Shown here: positions 44,690-55,229 of the stretch, piece after piece
Numbering within the stretch: position 1 is the first letter of the stretch
Layout: every line of letters begins with the position of its first letter
Origin: Hippopus hippopus
Lineage: Eukaryota > Mollusca > Bivalvia > Cardiida > Cardiidae
Direction: 5' to 3'
Length of the DNA stretch: 64,000 bases
NCBI GenBank assembly: GCA_946811185.2
Contig: OX328101.1
Span: 16,290,122-16,354,121 of the forward strand
Made by a program: the position numbers and the translations under genes
Notes under the pieces: model-generated
The model's input: only the letters and a program-made list of their open reading frames with translations
What the model was told of the DNA's origin: nothing
Database searches by the model: none

Positions 44690-44844
44690 TTTGCACTGTA
44701 AGCCAGAGTGGGATAAAACCAGCCTGTACACAAAGTAAAATTAAGAAATCAAGGTTGAAATATATTTTTGGAAATTTTTAGTTTATACCACTAAAAATCA
44801 CTCAAAGAGAATTGCTCTCCTAGGCCCCCTCCCCACATGCCTGG

Positions 44845-45070
44845 CAGTAGTAAAGGTATAGGATATAAAACCTGTAAGCCCAGGTTCAATCCTCACATGA
44901 AGCACAAGATTTTTTGTTGATGTGTCCTATAGGGCAAGACAGTTCAGAGCCCAAGCCTAGTACTGGTGCAACCCAGGACTTGCATGAATACTGGTTTGTG
45001 AGATGTGGCAGTTATACGGCTGAAATAATGTTGAAAGCCATCTTAAACATCAGTTAATCAATCAATACTT
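44845..45070 (+). mobile_element. SINE2-type element (plus)
   Basis: B-box-like CAGGTTCAATCCTCAC, then GGGCAAGACAGTTC, and tail AATAATGTTGAAAGCCATC ending in AATCAATCAAT. Confidence 0.7.
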
Positions 45071-45149
45071 TCTGTTACGGGAGACCACTCGTTCATGCAT
45101 GGCTTCGTCCTGATTTAAATACAATACCTAACAACTGCGTTAGGGAGAT

Positions 45150-45310
45150 GTCTCTTTAGCTCAGTGGTTATAGTATTGGCCTTTTGTCCGGGCGGTCTCG
45201 GGTTCGAATCCTGCCCGGTCCCTTTATTTCTGCCATGCATTTGTTGATTTGTTTCTTTGTTACGGACTTTGTTCATAAGATTTCCTTGGTCAGTTTTGTC
45301 TTTGTTCAAA
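45150..45310 (+). mobile_element. tRNA-derived SINE (SINE3) with clear A and B boxes
   Basis: TTTAGCTCAGTGGTTATAG (A box) and GGGTTCGAATCCTGCCCGG (B box) at tRNA spacing. The acceptor ends (GTCTCTT and CCGGTCC) do not pair, so this is not a functional tRNA. A T-rich body with TTGTTGATTTGTTTC follows. Confidence 0.78.
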
Positions 45311-45518
45311 CTCTACTGACTACCATGATCACAGTGTGAATAAGTGAGCTGTTGCTGTGATACGACTAAAACAATATGTAGACAGACGGACAGACTATTA
45401 GACAGTCGGTCAGTCAGTTAATGCTCCCCTTGGTCAGACTCTTCTTTATTAAAACTTTTCTGACAAATATAATGGGTGTTTTCCTGCAAAACTCAAATAA
45501 TAATGTATCTCTAACTAT

Positions 45519-45734
45519 TCCTTTACCAAACAATCCTGAGACCCTATAAAAGAAGGCTATAGAAAACACTGTGAGAAAAGGAGAAAATGCTGGTAACCAG
45601 CATTTTCTCCTTTTCTGACAATGTCTTCTAACCTTGCAAAGACAAATACAATTATCTGAGTGACACTGAATTTGTTGTCAGCAAATGCTCCAAGTCTGTA
45701 ATTTCTAAAAATTTGTTGTTTGGTAAAGAGTTAA
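45519..45734 (-). mobile_element. Family A copy
   Basis: CCTTTACCAAACAATCC at left, TTAA at 45731-45734. The R side lost about 10 bp (CCTGAGACCC). Confidence 0.9.
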
Positions 45735-45756
45735 AAGGTTGAAGAAAAGACTGTTC

Positions 45757-45953
45757 ACTGACTCTTTAACAGACAAGCCTGACCTGAGAAAGAAGACGTT
45801 TGAAAACATTGTGGAAAAGGAGAAAATGCTGGGACCAGCATTTTCTCCTTTTCCACAATATTTTTTACCCTGTGAAAACCAAATCCCATCTTAATTTGCA
45901 GTCCAACGAAGTTTTCAGTTTAGACAAGTCTAAACTATCTTATCTGGTACAGA
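45757..45953 (-). mobile_element. Family A copy with paired shortening of both arms
   Basis: Arms GTGGAAAAGGAGAAAATGC and GCATTTTCTCCTTTTCCAC: both lost one G/C of GGG/CCC. Centre is CTGGGACCAG. The L side is shortened. Confidence 0.85.
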
Positions 45954-46174
45954 GCTATCTCATTACCAAACAATCCGAAGTTTTAACAACCCTATAGAAG
46001 AAAACTTTCGAAAATACTGTGACAAAAAAGAAAAGGATTGGTAAGCAGCACTTTCTCAAAATGTTTTCTACCCTACCAAAGACAGTTTTCAATCTAAGAG
46101 TCACTGTTATTTTGCCGTCTGCAAAAGCTTTGAATTTGGACAAGTCTAAAATTTTTCTCATCAGGTAAAGAGAC
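45954..46174 (-). mobile_element. Family A copy, decayed hairpin
   Basis: CTCATTACCAAACAATCCG; arms reduced to AAAAAGAAAAGGATTGG and GCACTTTCTC. End ATCAGGTAAAGAG. Confidence 0.8.
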
Positions 46175-46516
46175 AAGTATTCACAGGTGGTTGGGATATT
46201 CCAACACAAAGGTAATCTCTGGTAATGTATTTAAAGAAATCTAATTAGATCACTCTATCCAATAAACATATGCTGTATTTATTGGGAGTTCGGATTAACT
46301 TCAAAGGCAACTACTTTAACTAAAGTACTGGTTGTCTCCCTTCTATTAGTTTTAACTACATCATGTGGTATGGTTTTGGATATTTCTTTGCTAAATTAAT
46401 TATGGTAGTTTGTACTGAGCAAGTTTTTCCCTGGTACAATTTTTTTGTGTTTATGTATAAAACTTTTATTTAATTGATTACACCATTTACAAGGATGTTT
46501 TCAAAGCTGAAAGTTT
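46175..46516. other. No gene or clear repeat seen
   Basis: AT-rich; nothing recognisable. Confidence 0.4.
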
Positions 46517-46920
46517 TTTAACTTTACTTTTAGACTAGTTCAAATAGAATTGATTGATTACATGGTGTTTAACAGTTTTTAACATTATTTCAGTTATATC
46601 ACAGCAGCCACTGCACCTATCCATGCCTTCCTGGAGTTTCTGTTATCAGTATTTTGCACGATATTCTTCCCAAGCTACTGGCTGCTTTCCTACATGGTCA
46701 ATGTCGAAACAATGATCAGCGGTGAGAGAGAAATGAAAGTTCAAATTAAAAACATTTGCAGATGACAAAATAAACCTGCCTTAAAAATTAAGATTTGTTT
46801 TGGGAAGGATAGGAAGCATTAAGGAAAAAGGAGAACATGCTGATTACAAGTATTTTCTTTTCCCAAAATGTTTTCTAAAGGGTCCTTTAAAAGTGGGATT
46901 GAGCAGTAAAGGCATATTAC
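46517..46920 (+). mobile_element. Family A copy split by SINE2
   Basis: Left part TTTTAACTTTACTTTTAGAC to AGTTCAAATAGAA; resumes AGTTCAAATTAAAAACATT. AGTTCAAAT is duplicated around the SINE. Hairpin decayed (GAGAACATGCTGATTACAAG). Confidence 0.8.
46547..46738 (-). mobile_element. SINE2, tRNA head missing
   Basis: TTGATTGATTACATGGTGTT, CAGCCACTGCACCTATCC, AACAATGATCAGCGG. 5'-truncated, as is common for LINE-mobilised copies. Confidence 0.8.
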
Positions 46921-46926
46921 AAAGGA

Positions 46927-47154
46927 ACTTCTTACCAGACTATAAAATTGCAGACTTGTCAATATAGGGAGTATTTGCAGATGACAAATTACATGCAACT
47001 AAAATGATTGAGTTTTGAGTTTCTCTATGAAAGAGCTGAAAACATTGTGGAAAAAAAAAGCTGGTTGCCAACATATTCTGATTTTTCCATAATATTTTCA
47101 AAGAACTATTTACCTGGGGTCCAAAAACCATGGTTTTGTTTCGCTAGAGATTTA
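46927..47154 (+). mobile_element. Family A copy, decayed hairpin
   Basis: CTTCTTACCAGACTATAAAA, ATTTGCAGATGACAAATTAC, GTGGAAAAAAAAAGCTGG, end CGCTAGAGATTTAAA. Confidence 0.8.
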
Positions 47155-47395
47155 AAAAAAAACTGACAAATGTTTGACCTCATCAACCATCATTTTGACA
47201 CTTCTGAAGCAGACACAATTCAAAAATATAGCAACAGAAGCAAAAGTTTGTTCATAATTAGCCATTTCTGCTTTTATTCTAATACTGTTTTAAATCACAT
47301 ACTTTTATACCTGACCTGAGATATCACATACTGTGGATATTCTGTCTGTGAATCATTTCAGTCTGTAGAAGACAACTGACAATTGATGAGACGTC

Positions 47396-47530
47396 TTTAA
47401 AAGGGTTGAAAACATTGTGGTGTAAGGATTAAATGCTGGTTACCATCATTTTCTCATTTCTCCACTTTTTTTTTTATCAGTATTCTTCCTCAGCATCATT
47501 AAAATTTGGGGTGGTTGGGTAAAGGGTTGA
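47396..47530 (+). mobile_element. Family A fragment, hairpin and R side
   Basis: AAAGGGTTGAAAACATTGTG, AAATGCTGGTTACCATC, GGTTGGGTAAAGGGTTGA. Confidence 0.7.
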
Positions 47531-47707
47531 AATGAAACTACATATGTGGATTATTTTTCTAAACTTTGAGTTAGACACGACAGCTGCTTGGCGCAAGCAA
47601 TTTCTCCTATTTCAAAAATGTTTGCCACATGTTTAAAAGAAGTCATTCCACTTTGCCTTCAAATACAATGCCTTTACATCTTTTGTTTCAGTTAAAGGAA
47701 ATTTCTC

Positions 47708-47917
47708 TTAGCTCTTTAGCACACAGTGCCAAGTTTATATGACACTGAGAAATGAGGCTCTTGAAAATATTATGAGAAAAGGAGAAAATGCTGCTAACCT
47801 CTCTCACCAGGTACCAGCTCTATTACAAATCCCTTCATTTGATTTAAATAGAATTTTCGTCTTTAAATAATTTGAATTTGGACCAATCTAAAATCTTGAC
47901 GTTTGGTAAAAGGGTTA
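47708..47917 (-). mobile_element. Family A copy, return arm deleted
   Basis: GCTCTTTAGCACACAGTGCC, GAGAAAAGGAGAAAATGCTGC, then no CATTTTCTCC. Ends GTTTGGTAAAAGGGTTAA. Confidence 0.8.
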
Positions 47918-47937
47918 AATGGTCTTCGTGGTTACTG

Positions 47938-48148
47938 TTCAACTTTTCATCCAACAAAAATTGTTTTAGACTCATCCATATTAAAAGCATTTTGCTGATG
48001 ACAAAATTAATGGCACTTACAGATTAGAATTTATTTCATAAATGACTGAAACACCATTCACCAGCATTTTCTCTTTTTCCAACAGTGCTTTCAAAAGCCT
48101 TATTCCTCAGGATTTTTAAAACTTGGCCTTGTTTAGCAAAGGGTTAAT
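47938..48148 (+). mobile_element. Family A copy, left arm deleted
   Basis: TTTTCATCCAACAAAAATTG, GCATTTTGCTGATGACAAAA, then CACCAGCATTTTCTCTTTTTCC directly. End TTAGCAAAGGGTTAA. Confidence 0.8.
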
Positions 48149-48453
48149 AGATGGTACGATAAGCCATTCAAGCTTTTAGTTTTGCTATCTGACTCACTGT
48201 TGCGATAAAAAGATTCACTTTAACTCCAAAATCTGATATAATAGAACAAAATTCATATCTACTATACTGCGCGTCTCAAATGTCCCCAGTAAAAATCAAT
48301 TAAGCTTAAATTTCTGGGTGTTTCTTTTATGTGTTTTTGTTTACAGGTTCCATGGCATGAGAGAATAATGTTCTATTTTGTTGTTTGAAATTATTCAAGT
48401 TATTCTCTCACAATTGCAAGTATCTCCTAGGCACAAACTTTTTAAATACAAAT

Positions 48454-49010
48454 GAGGCATGCTCTGTGAAAAGGGGGCTTAATGCATCTGTGAAAAGTAC
48501 CGACCCAGGTCAACCTGCGCACTCCACGCAGGCTGACCTGGGCATGGGTAGGAAACTTTATATTCAACGGTCAACCCACGCCACAAATGATTCAGACAAC
48601 ATCGTACACTTGTTACAACTTTCCATAGTGTAGAAAACACACTGAAAGACCAGAGCATTGCATGACATTCTCCTTTTTTGGAATTTCAAAGACATAAGAA
48701 CACATGATTACAAATAATGACACGCTTACCTGTTTTTTGGTTGTTTTTCAGCCGACATTTTCAGAAACTGACGACCAACACAACATTTTCTCGTCGAAGC
48801 CATTGGCTCCGAATATGAAGTTTCCTACCCATGTGGGCTTAAACTTTTAGCTACTGATCAGTTTTCTGTATGTCAAAGGACCAGTCCTCCTCATGATTCA
48901 GTCGGTTGTTAGACAAACTTGATTTTTATGGATCCATAATTATGTGTTGTCTTTGATGGTATAATGCATAACAGAGATGCATTAAGCCCCCTTTTGCCAG
49001 AGCATGGCTC
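48454..49010 (-). mobile_element. Family C element (minus) split by a 291-bp insertion
   Basis: Left end GAGGCATGCTCTGTGAAAAG to CAGGCTGACCTGGG (48542). It resumes TGGGCTTAAACTTTTAGC (48834) and runs to TTTTGCCAGAGCATGGCTC. The order is reversed relative to 8480-8740. Confidence 0.85.
48543..48833. mobile_element. 291-bp transposon with 23-bp inverted repeats and TGGG duplication
   Basis: Starts CATGGGTAGGAAACTTTATA and ends with its complement at 48811-48833, 22 of 23 matching. TGGG occurs at 48539-48542 and 48834-48837, consistent with a 4-bp target duplication. The interior has no ORF; a T-rich TGTTTTTCAG tract near 48750 resembles a splice acceptor. Confidence 0.82.
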
Positions 49011-49124
49011 TAATACAAAATGCATCTTCATTCATATTATTTTAGATTCAAAAACAAGCAATGTGACGGGTTAGTATTGTCTTTCAAAATGCAGCAAAAA
49101 ATATGGGTGTTTTCTTTTAAAAAT

Positions 49125-49245
49125 TAGCAAACACTGAGAATTGGACAAAAATGCTGGTCACCGTCATTTTCTTCTTCTTTCACTATATTTTCAGAAGCCA
49201 TCTTCCTTGGAGTTTTAAAACATGGAACTGTTTTGAAAAGAGTAT
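49125..49245 (+). mobile_element. Family A fragment
   Basis: GACAAAAATGCTGGTCACCG, TTTTCTTCTTCTTTCACTAT, AAAACATGGAACTGTTTTG. Confidence 0.55.
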
Positions 49246-49354
49246 AAAAAGTTGCGTCTCCCCCACTTGGCTTACGAACATTTCAATAGATCTGTCATCA
49301 GGTATGTTTTTGAACCAAAAGCAAGCATGGTTTCTTTTTCTTGTGAACCAAGTG

Positions 49355-49565
49355 TTAACCCTTGGGCTGCTAAGCGTGACTCACCGACCTTTTGCAGACA
49401 GTGAAATCAAGATAAGACTGCACAAAACGTGCAGTCTGATCTTGGATCTACACTGTCTGATAAGGAGATGTTATTCCCCAATACATAACTTTGAAATAAC
49501 AATATTTGGGTTTTTACTATCAAATTGAAAGTTTTATTTAAGTTGTTTTGCAGGATAAGTGTTAA
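49355..49565 (+). mobile_element. Family B element, well preserved
   Basis: TTAA at 49355-49358 and 49562-49565. TTAACCCTTGGGCTGCTAAG at left; hairpin AAGATAAGACTGCAC / GTGCAGTCTGATCTT around a short AAAAC loop. Confidence 0.9.
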
Positions 49566-49723
49566 CTTAGAGATAGGCATCTTCCCTTGTTTAGGACGAC
49601 AATAGAAAATAGGAAGCCTAAATTGAATTCAATAGTCTGTGAAACTTGCAAGGTATTTTGACCTTATTTGGTTCACCGCTGTTGGCTTTCAGAGATAGCA
49701 TGTGGTGGTATTTGTACCGACGT

Positions 49724-49900
49724 TAATCCTTTACCAAAACAACTGTATCATGTACTTTACTTGACCAACTCTGAGGAATATGACTTTTAAAAAACATTGT
49801 GTGAATGGGAGAAAATGCTGGTAACCAGCATTTTCTCCTATTCATAAATTTTTTTTTTCTGTTCAAAAGACAAACCCCTTTATTTATGTGATTTCTAGAT
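49724..49900 (-). mobile_element. Family A copy, L side truncated
   Basis: TTAATCCTTTACCAAAAC, arms GAATGGGAGAAAATGC / GCATTTTCTCCTATTC (partly matched change), fades out after TTTATGTGATTTC. Confidence 0.8.
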
Positions 49901-50344
49901 GGTTTTCAATATAGCCATATTTAGTTGATTTTCTATATAGACAAAACTTTGTTGAATGGGAAAAAAAAATGAACTAAGTATCCCATTTACGAGTTTTTGG
50001 ACTTCTTCAACATGAGAGATAACTTCAGATAAACGCTGAATTAATACAAGCAAACTCTGGATGCAGAGGTAAGAAAAAACATTGTGCCAGATGGCAAATT
50101 GCTCATTTTGCATTTCAATACTGCTATATGGCCATTCCATTCAAAAGCCTTACAATAAGAGACATCAGAAAGTGGCTCACACAGCAGAATAAATTCAGAA
50201 AGGAATATCTTTAATCCAATAGCTCAGAGCATACAAAGACATTCAAGTAACATGTGGAAAAGGCATATAGAAGCCTGCCAGTTGATCAAAATGTTGTAGT
50301 AAAAGAAGCAGTTGCATGAACAGAGCATAAACGTTGATATCTTC
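49901..50344. other. No gene or clear repeat seen
   Basis: No conserved frame. Confidence 0.4.
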
Positions 50345-50640
50345 CTTCCCTGCTGAGCTAGTTAGCTTGCTTGGTTAGATACATGTACATGGCTTAAAAC
50401 CAGGCGGTTACTGTTTCGATCTATTCCAAGTTCAGCTACACTCTTTCTGGTACTGATGATAGTGATTGCAACAGGATTTGCTATTTCACTAATAAGCATT
50501 GAGCCAGTGGCTTTTTGAAGAATGGTGATTATTGGTCAAAGTAACTCCAGTAATGCATCGGCAGATACACTTGCCTCAGCAATGTAACCTGCCGTAAGTT
50601 ATGTTGAATATGGTGTAACAAACACTGGAGGATCGATCAA
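50345..50640 (+). mobile_element. Possible eroded tRNA-derived SINE
   Basis: GAGCTAGTTAGCTTGCTTGG and GGCGGTTACTGTTTCGATC resemble A and B boxes at plausible spacing. No second copy noticed. Confidence 0.35.
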
Positions 50641-50683
50641 ACAATTTAACAAGTTCCTGCCCCCCACTCCCTCACTTTTACGC

Positions 50684-50912
50684 TTAACCCTTTACCAAAC
50701 AATCCCTGGTTTTGACGACCCCTAGGAAGAAGCCTTCTGAAAACACTGTGGGAAAAGGAGAAAATGCTGGTAACCAGCATTTTCTCCTTTTCCCACAATG
50801 TTTTCTACTCTTCCAAAGTCAAGTTTTAATTTTTGAATCACTTTTTTTTTGTCGTCTGCAAATGCTTTCAATTTGGACCAGTCTAAAATTTTGTCGTTTG
50901 GTAAAGAGTTAA
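50684..50912 (-). mobile_element. Family A copy, near consensus
   Basis: TTAA at both ends. Palindrome perfect except one outer base (CACTGTGGG against CCCACAATG). The L side keeps GTCGTCTGCAAATGCTTTC. Confidence 0.96.
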
Positions 50913-51062
50913 CATAGGAGACGTAACTGGAAAACTTGAAAAAGAAAACAGATTCTCTCTCTCAAATCTGCTTTAGAGCATAAAGATTAATTTTATTGCA
51001 AATTCTACAACTTAACAAAATTTTCTAAGTTATAAATGATAAGAATGTGTAGCAAATAATTC

Positions 51063-51232
51063 AAACCTTTACAGAACGATCCCCCAACCCAGAGAAGTTT
51101 ACCTTCTAATAACCAGCATTTTCACTAATTTCCACATTGTTTCCCATCCTCTCAAAGGCACATTTCATCATTTCAGCCACAATTAATTGTCTGCAAATGC
51201 TTTACATGTGGACATGCCTAAAATTCTCCCTT
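51063..51232 (-). mobile_element. Family A copy, left arm deleted
   Basis: CCTTTACAGAACGATCCC, then AACCAGCATTTTCACTAATT and TTGTCTGCAAATGCTTTAC. Confidence 0.7.
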
Positions 51233-51234
51233 CA

Positions 51235-51634
51235 GCACAAGGTCATGTGATGAGCCCCTGTGAGATGCATGTTGTGTCCAGGAGGTCAATTGCAGGTTAG
51301 TTCCAGAATGGTCAAGACGTGTAACCATTTCCCGTATTGAGAATACGTGTGACAATTAAGGAAAGTTCTTCTTTAATGTTCTTTCTGTCTAATGCACAGT
51401 TGGATTGAAATCTAGTGTTTGATATTATTACTAGTGTTTAGTTAAATTCAATTTATAATACTCCTTATTAATGTGTATTATTTGAAAAGTGATTTAGACT
51501 CTTTTCCAATTTTATCACTTAGTATAGAGTTCCTAGAGTCCTAAGTAAATGGAAAAGATAATTTTAGTCCAATAAAAAAGAAATACCATAATTGTATTCA
51601 AATTTTAGGGATGATTTGGCAAAACTATCTCTAA
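51235..51634. other. No gene or clear repeat seen
   Basis: AT-rich; no conserved frame. Confidence 0.4.
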
Positions 51635-52095
51635 AATATTGACAAGAGCTCTGCAAAGTGGGTCAATATAAACCTGAAGGAAACTATCAAGAATATGTGA
51701 CCCCCTGTAGTAATCTTGACCTTGGAACCTGGAATCTGAAATCTCTGCTTGGCACTGTGTGTCATCAAGTTGCACATGTGTGAAATTGTTAAAAATCAGA
51801 CAAGCGGTTCAAGAGATATAGAGCAGACATTTTTAGGAGTATGTGACCTTTGATCCCCTGCTGTGACCTTGACCTTGGAGACTCTCTCTGATGTTTTGAA
51901 ATCTCCACACTGCACATCCTCTCCTCGAGGTGCATGCATGTATTAAATTCTTCCTAAATCAGAAAGCGAGTTAAAAAGATATAGAAAAGAAATCATTTTC
52001 TGACGATGCGTTCAAGAGCTATAGAGAGGACACAAAATTGCTAATGGACCTATAGACAGGTGGATGGATGATAAGGGACATAACAAAATAAGTCC
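51635..52095 (+). repeat. Composite repeat with GACCTTGACC phrases
   Basis: Starts GACAAGAGCTCTGCAAAGTG. Two related subunits carry GTGACC, TGACCTTGACCTTGGA and TCAAGAGATATAGAG. Ends GACAGGTGGATGGATGATAA, then AATAAGTCCCTTC. Confidence 0.65.
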
Positions 52096-52111
52096 CTTCA
52101 AGTATATCAGA

Positions 52112-52190
52112 AGTGTAGATCTTGGATCAGATTCATATTCTGTGAAATCTGATCTTAATTTAGATGATTAACAAAAGCAACCAATCTTCT
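52112..52190 (+). mobile_element. Family B fragment
   Basis: AGTGTAGATCTTGGATCAGA with AATCTGATCTTAATTTAGA. Confidence 0.55.
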
Positions 52191-52324
52191 ACATAGCATT
52201 TAAGCCTATGGTTCTTAAATTGACATCCAAAAAGAAAGTCACAGCAAATGATTAAAAAAAACAAAATTGTAAAATAGCGGTATATAAACATAAGGTTTAA
52301 TAAAGGAATAACATAAGTGAAAGA

Positions 52325-52420
52325 TTGTGGAAAGAGGAAAAGTTGTACATAAACAACCGTTTTTCCTTTCCCTCATTGTTTCCAAAAATAACCTGCTTCA
52401 AGGCACAAAAAGTGATTGCA
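52325..52420 (+). mobile_element. Family A hairpin remnant
   Basis: GATTGTGGAAAGAGGAAAAG paired with TTTTTCCTTTCCCTCATTG across a TTGTACATAAACAAC centre. Confidence 0.5.
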
Positions 52421-52473
52421 GGCAGTAATGCTATAGAAATAGGGAATTCATTTCACATTCAGTGAAAGAGCCA

Positions 52474-52686
52474 CATTAACTCTTTATCAAACAGCAAACT
52501 TTTAGACAGGCCCAAATCTAAAGCATTTATAGAAGACAAATTGAATGAGGCTCATACTATATGATCTGCCCTTGAAGTGTAGAAAACATTATTGAAAAAG
52601 GAAGTAAACCATCATTTTCTTCTTTTCCCACAATGACCATCTCCATCATGGCCATTAAAACTGTAGAAAACTGGTAAAGGGCTGAA
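52474..52686 (+). mobile_element. Family A copy, decayed hairpin
   Basis: TTAACTCTTTATCAAACAGC, then GAAAAAGGAAGTAAACC and CATTTTCTTCTTTTCCC. End TGGTAAAGGGCTGA. Confidence 0.8.
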
Positions 52687-52882
52687 CATCCTTTACCTCA
52701 CTGTAATCGCCTCAAGTGATCAGTGAAAATTATCGGCAAATCGCTGTTTCGTTTTAAACCAGTCAAGTATGTCTTCTGCTTTCATCAGATGAATTCATTT
52801 TATGAGTTAAGAATAACACTTTAAAGCAGATTATGATTATTATCAGCTTTTTTGTGAACTGTCTGCTAAGCCTGTCCCCTCA

Positions 52883-53365
52883 TATAGTCCTTTTGCCAAA
52901 CAACAAAATTTTAGACTAACCAAAATTAAAAGCATACAATAGAAAAATGTGACCCAGAAATTGTACCTAGGTGTTTGGAAGAGTAAAAAGCATTGATGGA
53001 AAAGGATGAAAATGCTGGTTAAGCCTTTACCAGATTGAAAAATTTTAGACTCATCAATACTGAAGGAATTTACAGACAAAAAGTGTTTTTCAAATTATAC
53101 TATTCATTCTTAAATATGTACAAAACATTGTGGGAAAGGAAGAAAATGCTGGTTACCAGCATTTTCTTCTTTTCCCACAATGTTTTCAAAACACATATTT
53201 CAGGGTCGTTAAAACTCGGGATTGTGTGGAAAAGGGTTAACAGCATTATCTCCTTTTCGCTCGATGTTTTCACCCATATCAGAGAGCTTAAGCTCATAAG
53301 CACTGATTTTAAATTTGTCTGCAGCTGGTTTCAGTTTGGAAGAATCTAAAATTTGTCATTTGATG
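52883..53365. mobile_element. L-L isomer of family A, split at its hairpin centre
   Basis: The left half is an L side (TTTTGCCAAACAACAAAATT to GAAAATGCTGG). After the inner copy, CAGCATTATCTCCTTTTCG continues into a second, inverted L side (TTGTCTGCAGCTGG, AGAATCTAAAATTTGTC). Both ends are therefore L; no R side is present. Confidence 0.75.
53019..53240 (+). mobile_element. Family A copy inserted at the centre of another hairpin
   Basis: TTAA at 53019-53022 and 53237-53240. The host centre read GCTGG-TTAA-CAGC, a mutated GGTTACCAGC that created a TTAA. Own hairpin has GAAG/CTTC paired variant. Confidence 0.92.
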
Positions 53366-53517
53366 TTGGGTCAATAAGTGATAATGAGGTTCTGGGTTTG
53401 ATCTCTGCTGGACAGGCCAGTCCCCTGCAAGTGTTACTAAACCTATCAAATATAAATTACTCCAAGAAACCATGCACTGTGCAGCTTGTTTGCATGATGC
53501 AGCTGTTATGTAGATTT

Positions 53518-53743
53518 TTAACTCTTTACCAAATTACAAAATTTTGGACGCGACCAAATAAAGAGCATTTGTGGACAAGAAATTATATATAGCCCAAGTG
53601 ATACTTTCTGTTTTTGATTCGAAAACATTTTGGAAAAATGATAAAATTCTGGTAACCAGCATTATCTTATTTTCTAACAATTTTTTTTCAAAAACTTCTT
53701 CTTCAGAGTCGTTAAAACTCTGGATTCTGTGGTAAAGGGTCAA
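53518..53743 (+). mobile_element. Family A copy
   Basis: TTAA at left; right end GGTAAAGGGTCAA. The R side begins ACTTCTTCTTCAGAGTCG. Confidence 0.9.
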
Positions 53744-53780
53744 ATGCAACTGATCTCTTCTTAAAAAGGAAAAAAATGTG

Positions 53781-53981
53781 TTACTCTTTATAAGAGGAAA
53801 AAACTTTAGACTTGTCTAAACTGGGAGCACTTGTGATAGAGATTTTCCTGTGAATGGGTTGAAAACTTTGCAAGATACGGAGGAAATGCTGGTTACTAGC
53901 ATTCTCTCCTTTTTCCACAGTGTTTTCAAAAGTATTTTCCCTTCAGATCATGAAAACACAGGATTGTGTGGTGAAGGTTTA
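53781..53981 (+). mobile_element. Family A copy, L side shortened
   Basis: TACTCTTTATAAGAGG, GGAGGAAATGCTGGTTACTAGC, right end GTGGTGAAGGTTTAA. Confidence 0.85.
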
Positions 53982-54127
53982 AAGTACAGAGAAATCGGTC
54001 ACACTGATGTCACATTGTATGATTTACACCAGGAGCTCACATTTGTAACATATCTTAACAACTAATGGGAGATAACTCATATTGGAAAGAATTTTTGGCA
54101 GCAACTTTTCAAAAGTGGTCTTCTTCA

Positions 54128-54276
54128 ACCCTTTATCACACATTCTCGTGTTTTAACAACCCTGAAAACTTTTAAAAACATTATGGTAACCTGCATTTTC
54201 TTCTTTTCCCACAATGTTTTTAAAAGCTTTCTCTCTTATGGTCGTTGAAAGTCATGGTTGTGTGGTGAAAGCCTAA
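54128..54276. mobile_element. R-R isomer of family A
   Basis: The left half is an inverted R side (CCCTTTATCACACATTCTCG, AACAACCCTGAAAAC). The right half is a direct R side (CACAATGTTTTTAAAAGC, GTTGTGTGGTGAAAGCC). No L side exists; the left hairpin arm is deleted. Confidence 0.75.
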
Positions 54277-54372
54277 GAATATTTTTTGTCTAGTTCTAGA
54301 TTTAGAAAGTAACACAACATCTGATTGGCTTAACCATTTCTGTTAGCCTATCGGTAAGTGTTACTTTCAAAT

Positions 54373-54594
54373 TTACCTCTTTACCAAACGACCAAATTTT
54401 AGACGTGTCCAAATTGAAAGCATTTGCAAAATAAACGTGACTCAAAAATTGAAACTTAACTTTAGAAGAGTAGAAAACATTGTGGAAAAAGGAGAAAATG
54501 CTGGTTACCAGCATTTTCTCCTTTTCCCACAATGTTTTCGGAAGGCTTCTTCCTCTGGGTCATAAAAACCAGGGATTGTTTGGTAAAGGGTTAA
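54373..54594 (+). mobile_element. Family A copy
   Basis: Left TTAC instead of TTAA, then CTCTTTACCAAACGACC; right TTAA 54591-54594. Core hairpin perfect. Confidence 0.94.
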
Positions 54595-54599
54595 AAAAC

Positions 54600-55229
54600 T
54601 CTTAAGAATAAGACTAAGAATGTTCTTCAGAATAGTTCATGAATACAGACGCAGATCTAAGAGCCCCATGGTGAGAATATCTGTCATCTACTGACCAATA
54701 CTTTGTTACATATTCCGATCATTTTATAATGGAGACTTACGCTAGTCTAACAGCTTTCATCATTACAACATCATAGAGGGTTGGTCAAGTTAGCAATAAA
54801 ATGGGAACTTGATTATCATAGAAGCGCAGGCTTTTTTTTTACGGTGTATAAATAAAATCTGGACTTTTGACGCATAATTTGTTTCTGTAAATTTTTTCTA
54901 TGGCAAGCTAGAATCTCCATATAATTTAGATGAAAGCTTAACAAATTTGGGGGAAAAATTATGGTAGAAGCATGCAAATTGAATGGCTGCAAAAAGCAAT
55001 GCAAGTTGGAAATTACATGATTCACCCTTAGGAACTGTGACCAAAAAGGTGCGGTAAATATTCCAGTTTGACAAATTAGATCTTAGGGGTTTTTCAATGG
55101 TTATTTCTTTACTAACTGAATTCCAACTTAAAGTTGCTTCCTATTAGATGCAGAAAAGAAATTGTTGAGGGTCTTGGTTCCCTATTTCTGTGTATGAGAT
55201 GCAGAAAATAAATAAAATTTATTAGTTAA
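54600..55229. other. No gene or clear repeat seen
   Basis: AT-rich, no conserved frame. Confidence 0.4.

Noticed and set aside
45150..45221. tRNA gene
   Set aside because: A and B boxes are good, but the acceptor ends do not pair and a SINE-like body follows.
48740..48765. Host exon beginning at the CAG tract in the 291-bp element
   Set aside because: The segment lies inside a transposon and no conserved protein reads on from it.
49151..49528. 125-codon ORF
   Set aside because: It crosses a family A fragment and a family B element, so it is not a single coding unit.
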